The translations under genes were made by a program, and so were the position numbers. From Linanthus parryae (lineage: Eukaryota > Streptophyta > Magnoliopsida > Ericales > Polemoniaceae), in contig JALGPY010000004.1 of the NCBI GenBank assembly GCA_023055425.1, forward strand, positions 61,961,718 through 62,025,717: a stretch of 64,000 nt of DNA. The letters are read 5' to 3'. Shown here in pieces: positions 56,192 through 64,000 of this stretch. Below the pieces are notes generated by a model, which was given only the letters and a program-made list of their open reading frames with translations, ran no database searches and was not told the DNA's origin. Every line of letters begins with the position of its first letter. Positions within the stretch are counted from its first letter, which is position 1.

Positions 56192-58050
56192 AATACCCCC
56201 ACACTTGCCATTTGCGCGTCCCGAGCAAAGTCTCATCTACTGCATCTAACTGTCTACTAGCCAACAAGACTCAAACACTACTAATGCAGCAAGATGATGC
56301 AAATGCAAATCTAGACTCGATCTTAAAACAAGTATTTAAACACGATTTTTTTTTTGCTAGAATAGGCAATCTCCCTATCATTAACTGAAGATCATCAAGT
56401 TTTCACTAATCCGTTCTGAAATTTACATACACGTAGCAAGAATTTGAAATAAAATTGATTCTATGCAAAAGCCCAATAAGGCGTCCACTTTCCTCCACCA
56501 ATTCAAACCAAGACACAAGCACGTCTTAAGCTTCATTGGGTCTAATCAAGCTCAAATTTCATTGTAGCCTTTCTTCGCCGAATCATCTGAGGTTTTCAGA
56601 CCCTCTTAGCCTTTATTGCGTTTGAATGAAAATTGTCCAAGTGAAGGGAGTCACAACTCCTGTGAAATAAGGCTTGACTCTAGTTTTCCTCTCTAAGCTC
56701 TACTTGGATGGAATCCAAATTTTCCATGTGACCGGAAGCACATTAGGTTGTTTCTCCTTGAAGCACAAGTTTTTTCTTTATTATATATATATATATATTT
56801 AAGATTTTCTCATTTTATTTTCTTTCCTCCTCTGTTTTTTTACAACCGTGTAGTAGAGCATAAAGAGCGTGGGCTTTTCCGGTTAACTCTTGTGACCACC
56901 GTAAGGGATGGTGGTGTACGCCCCTCAACTTCACTTAGGCTGAGGCAAACGTACCACATGAAACCAACTCTACACGAAGGTCCACCCCAAATCAACAAGA
57001 GACCACAAGTTTCCACTTGAAAACAGAATATTCAGCTACAAGCAAAACTCAATCTAATTAGCACACTATAGGAAACTTAGGTATACTTTACATGTCATTC
57101 TTTCACAAGTTCCAAAAATTCCCGGGACATCCTTAGTGAAATCTCTACACAAAATATTAAAGAATAAAAATTTCCCTACTACGACACTTCCTACTCAAAA
57201 GGATTCATTCACTAAGCTCTCTTCAGTTTCAAGATCCTCAATTGCCTCTTCTGAAAAGAAAAATTAAATTTCTAATTTTTATATATTTTCTATTTTCTCA
57301 TTTTTTTTGTATTTTCATAAGTCCTAACTCTATATGCAAGGCTTAGACACGAAAATCGAGAATTGACACTACACAATTCAACTCTTTATGGTGGGTAGAC
57401 TCAATTATACAAAAGTGCAAACAGAATATAGACTACACTACACAATACGACAATATAAATTAAAACTCAACATAAACCACAACATTAACTCACAATACAA
57501 TCTAAACACATCCTACATGTAACTGGCTATGCAAGACAATATGGCTAGCAAACAGTTAAACCACCCCCACACTGAATGCTTCGATGAGATGGAGCTATGA
57601 CATACTTATATAAAATAAACACAAAATTTAGCAAGAGAAAAAGATACTCACAACCACCTCAAGGGTGGGGACGAAATCACGCCAAGCAGTCCCCAAGCAC
57701 AGTAGTGGTGCCACCATGCTCCTATACAGTCAATGTGTACTTGCACACCGGAGTCGACTGCCCTCCTCTACTAAAATCCATGTCTGAAGAATCCCAAACT
57801 CGTCAATGCAAGCCCCTGTGAAGGTCGTGTGTGCCATCGCACACCGGGGTAGATTCTCCCATAATCTGCTCAAATATGTTAGTTGGAAAAACACCATTAG
57901 TCCCTCTCTCTCTCATCTCTCCAAAATAACATAATAAAATAACTGAATTTAAAAACACAACTACGCTAAAGCAAATAAATAGGTTGAGTTGCCTCCCAAC
58001 AAGCACCTTGTAATTTAAGGTCGACGACCCGACCCAGTTACCTCAAAGAG
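56192..58050 (-). other. Athila internal non-coding region with polypurine tract
   Basis: The minus strand ends AAGTGTGGGGGTATT (56192-56206) before the 3' LTR. The rest has no ORF with homology. It shares conserved blocks with the relic at 47951-49890 (ggccttttccgg-like box, cttcacttaggctgaggcaa, gttgcctcccaacaagc). A (TA) run lies at 56782-56799. Confidence 0.7.
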
Positions 58051-58052
58051 TG

Positions 58053-60683
58053 TTAAGGAGGTATAGCACGACGTGTCTCCTCCTTCAATTTCTTGCTCTT
58101 AATTTTCTGCACCACATCATGCGCACGCACCAGATTTGGCTTCTCCTTAGATTCGGGTGGATCGGGCTGCAAAACTGTAGGCAACCCAAGAGTAGGATCC
58201 ACACAATCTTTTGTAAACTTGATCATAGCCAACTTGTTCCTCCCCTTCCCCGGAACAAATGCCTTGAACACAAGTGATGAATCTAGAGCTTTGATAGTAA
58301 GCTCCTCAGTCTCTAGATCCACATTTGCGCGCATTTTCTTTAAAAGTGGTCTTCCAAAGATAAGTGGCACATCGCGATCCTCCTTGATGTCCACTATCAC
58401 AAAGTCAGCTGGAAAGACAAATACACCTACTTTTACAAGCAAGTTCTCAATTACCCCATTTGCTGTCACAATTGAATTGTCTGCCAGTTGCAGACCCATC
58501 TTCACCGGGGTTGGTGCACCACTCTGAAATAGGGACAATGACATGAGATTGATACTCGCGCCTAAATCACAGAGCCCATGTGTGTGATATCCACCCCCAA
58601 GAGTGAAACCTAGGATAACACTGCCTGAATCTATCATCTTGGGAATATCCCTCTGAGTAACTGTACCGCATGTCTCTGTCAATTTCACCGTGGCATAAGG
58701 GTCAATGCACTTCTTGCCCCATAAGATCTCCTTCAAGAAGTTCTTGTACTTGGGCATCTGAGCAAGTGCTTCCACTAGAGTAATGTTTATATGCAACTGT
58801 TTGAATATGTCCAAAAATTTCCCAAAGTGTTCCTCATCATTCCTCCTTATTTCCGCTGGATATGGAACACACACACTATATTCTTCCTTTGGCTTCTGCT
58901 TCTCATCCGGCTTCCTCACCGTGTCCTTTGATTGGGGACTCACGGTAGGCACGGGAATTTCTTCACTCAAAGCCTTTTCAGTGGCTTTTGTTACTTCAAC
59001 TCGCGCGTGGGTAGGATATGGAGAATCCTCAGTGGTGATCCCACTGCGAGTAGCGATAGCCTTCAACTTCTCAAGTGGAGTGATTGTGTTTGAGAGCAAC
59101 ATACCGGGTGGAATTCGAGTATTTTGATTGGCTATCTGGCCAATCTGTGTCTCATGGCTCTTCATTGTGGCTTCTATCGCGACAATCTTGCTCTCAATTT
59201 TATCATTGCTAGCTAACAATTTCCTCAACAACGCGTTTGTATCATGTTCTTCTGATGGTGGGGCCTGCTGTTGTGGAACCTGTTTTTGAGCTTGATATGG
59301 GACATTTGGCCTTTGACCTGGCGCATATAATCCACTATTTGGATTGACATAGCTGAAGTTAGGGTGATTGCGATTGTTGGGATGACAGGTGTTGGGCCAT
59401 TGCTGCTGTCTTTGTTGACCCATGTAGTTCACGTCTTCAACACCATCCCCATATCCCTGATTTGCATCTGCTACCATCTCTCCTACTGACTTCACATGTG
59501 CCGATGGATTCAGATTACTGAAAGCCGAAGTCATCACTTCCATCCGATGTTCAAATTTCTGTTTCACCATGGACTCAATCTTACTAACCAATGCCCCATC
59601 TGATTTCGTGTTTTTACGAGTCTCAGACCTCGTGGATTCACGTTTTGCTACATTATCCAGCAGATCCCGGCATCTCTGTAGTCCCAGTCCCATAAAATTG
59701 CCTTGAGCCATCATGTCCAGTTCATTCGCAGTCTCTCTGTCTAAGGCATTATAAAAATAGTGCAGAAGCTTGTACCATGGCTCTCCGTGGGTGGGGCATC
59801 TGCGTAGGAGCTGGTTGAACTTTCTCCACGTGTATCCCAAAGAATCATCTTCCTGTTGTGTAAATTTTGTTATATCAGCCATCCGTTGAGCAACTTTGGA
59901 TGGCGGAAGATACTTCCTGAGAAATTCTCTGCTACAATCTACCCATGTAACGATACTTCCTGCTGGAAGTTCGATAAGCCATGTCTTTGCCTTTCCCGAT
60001 AAGGAGAAGGGGAAAAGAATGAGCTTTATCGTCTCGAGTGGAACTCTCTGATCATACATAGTGGAGGTAATCTGCTCGAAATTAAGCAAGTGTTGATGCG
60101 GGTCATCACTTGGGGCTCCAGTGAATAAGCACTCATCCCGAACCATGTTGATCAATGGTTGGCGTATATCGAAATGTGCGGCGTTAATCTGAGGCCTGAA
60201 AATAGTGGGTTGATATCCCTCCGGTGTAGTTCTGAAGTAATCCACCAAAGGACGCTCATCCTCCTCAGCATTGTTGACTTGCTCTGCTGCATTCCGACCG
60301 TTGTTGTTCTGATTATTGCCCCCATTATTCCCATTACCACCGTTGTTTCTACCATTAACTCCTCCATTGTTTCTATCAGCTATCTCGACACCAGAGAGTT
60401 GTTGTGGATTCGGAGGGTTCATGCGATCAATCATCGCCTGCATTTCAGCCATTTGAGCCCTAAGATGCTCAGCTTCTCGTGCTCTATTTGCTGCATCCTC
60501 TACAGCAGCTGCTCTAGCTGCTTCCACATTTTGCACACTTTTGCAGATCCTTTCAAACTCAGCTCTGGTTTCATCATCCATGGTGACTGAGCTTGAATTC
60601 CTCTTGTCTCTACGTTGTGCTTTCAATAAGGATTCCAGGTTTTCAAACGTTGGATACAAAGGCTCGTCTCTTGAACGGGTCAT
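58053..60683 (-). CDS. Gag-protease polyprotein of the Athila-type element
   Basis: 876 codons, uninterrupted. Residues about 50-95 are a helical, Ala/Arg/Glu-rich segment. Residues about 105-135 are Asn/Gly-rich (GGNGNNGGNNQNNNGRN). The Athila gag core follows (DPHQHLLNFEQI, PFSLSGKAKTWLIELPAGSI, REFLRKYLPPSKVAQ, about 190-350). The central Gln/Pro/Asn-rich part has NNRNHPNFSYVNPNSGLYAP. The protease active site is GLCDLGASINLMS (Asp near 705) and its second half is VPLIFGRPLLKKMRANVDLE. Athila proteases use this DLGAS form. The frame ends IPP just where other Athila elements would go on into reverse transcriptase. The start at 60683 is the first ATG after the primer site. Confidence 0.9.
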   Translation of the reverse strand: MTRSRDEPLYPTFENLESLLKAQRRDKRNSSSVTMDDETRAEFERICKSVQNVEAARAAAVEDAANRAREAEHLRAQMAEMQAMIDRMNPPNPQQLSGVEIADRNNGGVNGRNNGGNGNNGGNNQNNNGRNAAEQVNNAEEDERPLVDYFRTTPEGYQPTIFRPQINAAHFDIRQPLINMVRDECLFTGAPSDDPHQHLLNFEQITSTMYDQRVPLETIKLILFPFSLSGKAKTWLIELPAGSIVTWVDCSREFLRKYLPPSKVAQRMADITKFTQQEDDSLGYTWRKFNQLLRRCPTHGEPWYKLLHYFYNALDRETANELDMMAQGNFMGLGLQRCRDLLDNVAKRESTRSETRKNTKSDGALVSKIESMVKQKFEHRMEVMTSAFSNLNPSAHVKSVGEMVADANQGYGDGVEDVNYMGQQRQQQWPNTCHPNNRNHPNFSYVNPNSGLYAPGQRPNVPYQAQKQVPQQQAPPSEEHDTNALLRKLLASNDKIESKIVAIEATMKSHETQIGQIANQNTRIPPGMLLSNTITPLEKLKAIATRSGITTEDSPYPTHARVEVTKATEKALSEEIPVPTVSPQSKDTVRKPDEKQKPKEEYSVCVPYPAEIRRNDEEHFGKFLDIFKQLHINITLVEALAQMPKYKNFLKEILWGKKCIDPYATVKLTETCGTVTQRDIPKMIDSGSVILGFTLGGGYHTHGLCDLGASINLMSLSLFQSGAPTPVKMGLQLADNSIVTANGVIENLLVKVGVFVFPADFVIVDIKEDRDVPLIFGRPLLKKMRANVDLETEELTIKALDSSLVFKAFVPGKGRNKLAMIKFTKDCVDPTLGLPTVLQPDPPESKEKPNLVRAHDVVQKIKSKKLKEETRRAIPP

Positions 60684-60794
60684 GCACCGTGCAAATTAAC
60701 CCGAAATCACAAATTACACAAAGCGTAGGTGAGTAACAGATATAGACTGAAAAAGTAAATCCCTAAAGAGAAAAATAATAACTAATTTATTTAA

Positions 60795-60814
60795 AGTCCC
60801 CGGAAACGGCGCCA
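60795..60814 (-). other. Primer-binding site of the Athila-type element
   Basis: Minus strand TGGCGCCGTTTCCGGGGACT, six bases from the LTR, typical of the tRNA-Asp site used by Athila (usual form TGGCGCCGTTGCCGGGG). Confidence 0.85.
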
Positions 60815-60820
60815 AAAACT

Positions 60821-62667
60821 TGACACGCTCCAACTGCAAGTGCACAGTTGTCGGTGTAGTGATAATATTCCGGAAATCCGGATTGTCGAACCCAAGAGAC
60901 TTCGTTGTAAATTAGCTATTAAATTTGTTCTTTGTGTGGGTAAAGCGCGTTGATTTGTGTTTCTAATTCTACTAATATTTAAAATAACAGGTATCTCAAA
61001 TAATTCAATGAATTAATTCAAGATTAATAAACACGAGTTGATTTCGTTGTTTTATTTCAAAGTTGAGCAAAGTCAGGATATCTCTACGGATCACTAGGTA
61101 TTTCACACTACGATGGATTTATGTTCTACTAACACGATGAATTTTTGTTCTAGTTAAACGAGCATAATTATATTGAAGATGTCTCAACCAATAACTATAC
61201 TTAAACTCTCACAGCTGATTCCTCTAGTCTACTCAAGTTTAAGCACGCATTACGATATTTATTCTACTCTTTGTTCTTAGCTAACTAGCAAGATTCCTCA
61301 ACCCTAGATACGACTAGTGTGTATTTCAAGTTTCCGGGCAACAAACGTAGATTACTCTATCATTCACAACCTAACGCAATTCTATTAATACGTCTACTAA
61401 TAGAAAAGATAGATGAAAAGTGTAAAATACACATAAATAGACAAAAAATCATCAATTAAGCATGATTGCATGAAAGAAAATCCATAAATCACAATACGTA
61501 GTGATGAAACCCTAGTTTCCTATGAGATATCCCGATAAAAGGGTTTAGCTACTCCAAAACATGATCACAATACAAAGTTTTATGATCAAAATAGCAAAAC
61601 TAGAGTAGAAATAGAGTTTGAGAAGCCAAACGAATGATCCAAAAGCTCCAAGCAAATTCTCCTAGCTCCAAGCACGTTCCCCAACCTTCGAATCACGATA
61701 AAACCAGCCCTAACTCTCTCTAATACGTTCCCAAAGAGTTTAGAACAAGTTACAAGTAATTACAAAATAACCCCAAAGTGTTTCCAAAAAGCTGCTGCCT
61801 ACGAACAAGTCGTGTGACTTGTTTCAACAAGTCGTGCGACTTGTTCCCAACACTTAGAAAATTCTGCTGCATCCAACAAGTCGTTTGACTTACTGTCAAC
61901 AAGTCGTGCGACTTGTTGTGAAAATTCAGCAATCTGCCCGACCTCCAACAAGTCCTGCGACCTCTGCTAACAAGTCGTGCGACTTGTTGGCAGACTTCCA
62001 GCAACGTGCTCTTGTCCAACAAGTCATGTGACTTGTTTCAACAAGTTGCGTGACTTGTTTCCTTAGCCAAAATCTTCAGCTTTTCTTCTCCGACTTTCTT
62101 CGTGCCATAACTTTCTCGTCCGACTTCCGTTTTAGCTCCGTGACCCGCCGTTAGAAAGCTCTTCGAGTCTACTTTCAATTGCCACCGGTCTCACCTCTAT
62201 CTTCGTTGTAGAATGCAAAAAATCCTCAAAACATTCTTAATTTTCTCTAAAACATCCTGGAAAGGCAACTTTGGATTCCTTTTGCGATGTAGAATTCGCC
62301 CATGTAGAGAAATCTCCGTTTCCGGACCATTTTCTCATTTTTCTCAATTATTTCCCAAATTTGGCGAAAACATCCAAAATGCGCCAATTTCTTCTATTCC
62401 GAAGCACGTTTCTTCTCTCCACTTGATTCCCGCATGCGTAATTCCTGTCAAACAACAACACGAACACTACCGCGAAGATCAAATGTGATAAATTATCAAA
62501 ATCATACTCAAACCATTAAGAAACGCCCGGATTGTACTTTAAAGCTCAAAAACATCCAAATGTGCATTTTCTTCTTATTTTGGCTCAAATCTCGGCACTT
62601 TGCATCGAAACGCACACAATTAACAATATAAAGTGTATATAAGATAAATATTATTAAGGAGTTATCA
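60821..62667 (-). repeat. 5' LTR of the Athila-type element
   Basis: 1847 bp. On the minus strand it starts TGATAACTCC, as Athila LTRs do. The palindrome cluster lies at 61804-62059, with exact copies at 61826-61845, 61898-61917 and 61969-61988. Confidence 0.92.
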
Positions 62668-62672
62668 TGCGT

Positions 62673-63113
62673 GCCAAAGCAAGGCAATTTGATTCATCAT
62701 GATGTGATGAGATGGCACAAGCAAGTAATGTGCAATTGTTGGAGTAAGATGTTGGACGCAACTAGGTGATTTTAAAGGATTAAAAGCCTAGAGGCAACCA
62801 ATTGGGATTATCTATGAGATAGATAAATAAGGAGTTATTTGTCCAATCGAACCAAGAGTTGCATGGGGATGCAATTGGAATTGTTTCTACCTAAATAACT
62901 ATTTGGTGACTTTCCAAAGCAAGCTAAAAAATAAGTGAAATATGGATCTTGGCCCCATTATAAAATATAATGATTTTTTTTCCATTAATATAGAGGGTTA
63001 TTAATCCGAGAAAAATAGTGGGAGCTATGTTTGTGAAATGTAGCCATTATTAAATGTAGTTATTTGTTCACAAAATACTAAAACTTGTATATTTCTCATT
63101 TTGTAGAATTTTA
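62673..63113 (+). other. Untranslated leader of the Angela-like element, right part
   Basis: Continues 54336 after the Athila insertion and leads to gag. No ORF. Confidence 0.6.
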
Positions 63114-63709
63114 ATGCCAAACAATTCATCGAATTCATCACATTCCCTACGAGCCGTCCTTGACAAGGACAAGCTTTCTGGAACAAACTTTCTAGACTGG
63201 TACAGAAACTTGAGAATCGTTCTCAAGCAAGAAATGAAACTGTACACTCTAGAGGAGGAAGTTCATGAGGGTCCAGAAAACAATTCTGCTGGAGTCATAA
63301 AGGAACATCAAAAGATCATCGATGATGCTAATGATGCGGCCTGCCTTATGTTTTGCATCATGAACTCTGAGCTTCAGAAGCAACAGGAGATCATGGCTGC
63401 GTTTGATATGATCATACACTTGAAGCACCTCTTCCAAGAGCAGGCGAGGGTTGAGGAGTATGAAGTTTCTAAGGTATTATTCAAATGTCATATGTCATAG
63501 GGAAACCCTGTGGGGCCTCACGTACTCCGTATGATCGGGTACTTGGAGAGCCTCACACGCCTGGGTTTTCGGTGGGCCAAGAGTTGGCCACTGATCTCAT
63601 CTTGCAATCGTTGCCTGATAGTTATGGAGAGTTCATCATGAACTATAACATGAATGAGACCTTCAAGCCTCTGCCATATTTACTCAGTATGTTGAGGACA
63701 GCTGAATAA
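63114..63709 (+). pseudogene. Broken gag of the Angela-like copia element
   Basis: From ATG at 63114 the frame has the N-terminal gag region: LDKDKLSGTNFLDWYRNLRI and LEEEVHEGP. It then reads DANDAACLMFCIMNSELQ and ARVEEYEVSKVLFKCHMS, and meets a TAG at 63498-63500. Homology goes on beyond the stop, then changes frame near 63565-63575 (a single-base loss) and continues as FSVGQELATDLILQSLPDSY and MLRTAE to a stop at 63707-63709. Protein for particle formation; not functional. Gag continues a little as KGKSKR-like DNA until an LTR begins at 63774. Confidence 0.85.
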
Positions 63710-63773
63710 AGCATCAACAATGGAAAGAGCAAGTCCATAATGATGGTTAACAAAGGGAAGAGCAAAAGGTTTG

Positions 63774-64000
63774 TGACACGTTTTCTTACGTGTATACGCA
63801 AGTGCACGGTCGAATTAATAAAGAATGAGTATTGAAACTCATGTTGTCGAACCCACATGGACAGTCTTGAGATTATTTAGCTAGCGATATTTCTTTGACT
63901 ATGACATGTATATCATCATCAAAATGGCCCATAGAACAAGAATTTGAAAACTCAATAGCACTGAGCACAAGTGTTTCATCAGCTTCATCACACCATAAGA
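63774..64000. mobile_element. Start of another Athila-like LTR (cut by window end)
   Basis: TGACACGTTTTCTTACG followed by gcaagtgcacggtcg, a gtagt/taataaag-type stretch and tgtcgaacccacatgg. This is the same layout as the starts of the LTRs at 54342 and 60821 (gcaagtgcacagttgtcgg and tgtcgaacccaagag). It interrupts the Angela gag. The far end lies outside the window. Confidence 0.65.

Larger units (their letters stand above)
54342..62667 (-). mobile_element. Athila-type element with gag-protease only
   Basis: An 8326-bp element with LTRs 54342-56191 and 60821-62667, TGACA...TATCA on the plus strand. It is flanked by tgtgt (54337-54341) and tgcgt (62668-62672), a 5-bp duplication with one change. 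The primer site is tRNA-Asp type and the polypurine tract lies at 56192-56206. Inside are one long gag-protease ORF and about 1.86 kb of non-coding DNA before the 3' LTR. Reverse transcriptase, RNase H, integrase and env-like ORF are absent, so it depends on another element for these. The LTRs are alike apart from scattered changes. Confidence 0.9.

Overview
The window is nuclear DNA from a flowering plant, probably a eudicot. It holds one spliced plant gene for an organellar rhomboid-family protein, several plant-type LTR retrotransposon lineages (Tat and Athila Ty3/gypsy, SIRE and Angela Ty1/copia), several MITEs, and AT-rich non-coding DNA. Nothing bacterial, viral or organellar was seen.

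Region 1-13.5 kb. A mitochondrial-type rhomboid gene (RBL12-like, minus strand) can be traced through eight exons from 12990 down to 5038. The eight exons join in frame and give a predicted 334-residue protein with the Ser/His catalytic pair. A second, clearly paralogous first exon lies at 22-401 on the same strand, and the rest of that copy lies beyond the window edge, so this is a direct tandem duplication. The DNA between and inside the copies carries small DNA transposons: a hAT-like ACCGG-rich MITE containing a tRNA-like Pol III sequence, a second MITE, a relic of a gypsy integrase, a long fold-back Mutator-type MITE in intron 7, a 326-bp MITE in intron 3, and a MITE in the promoter.

Region 13.57-28.83 kb. 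This is one complete 15.25-kb Tat-lineage Ty3/gypsy retrotransposon on the minus strand. It has 625-bp LTRs that are almost identical, a 5-bp duplication (ccagc), a primer-binding site that fits tRNA-Trp, gag, protease, reverse transcriptase, two RNase H domains and integrase. Downstream of pol it carries a 54-bp tandem array. It also carries a five-exon gene on the opposite strand that encodes a plant mobile domain (PMD) protein of about 1225 residues. That antisense, intron-bearing cargo gene is the most interesting object in the window.

Region 28.8-46.9 kb. There is a broken GRF-zinc-finger ORF, then a decayed SIRE-type Ty1/copia element (30136-42413, minus strand, duplication ctagt). It has a downstream extra ORF, a nested solo LTR, a nested GGATCG-rich MITE and a 16-bp palindrome scattered over its length. 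Beyond it lies a block with short coding-like stretches that I could not identify (42.4-45.7 kb).

Region 46.9-64 kb. This is a nest of retrotransposons: an old truncated Athila-like element; the 5' LTR, leader and broken gag of an Angela-like copia element (plus strand); and, inserted in that leader, an 8.3-kb Athila-type element. The inserted element keeps an intact 876-residue gag-protease ORF but has no reverse transcriptase or integrase. Its LTRs hold a cluster of short palindromes. A further LTR-like sequence begins at 63774 inside the Angela gag.
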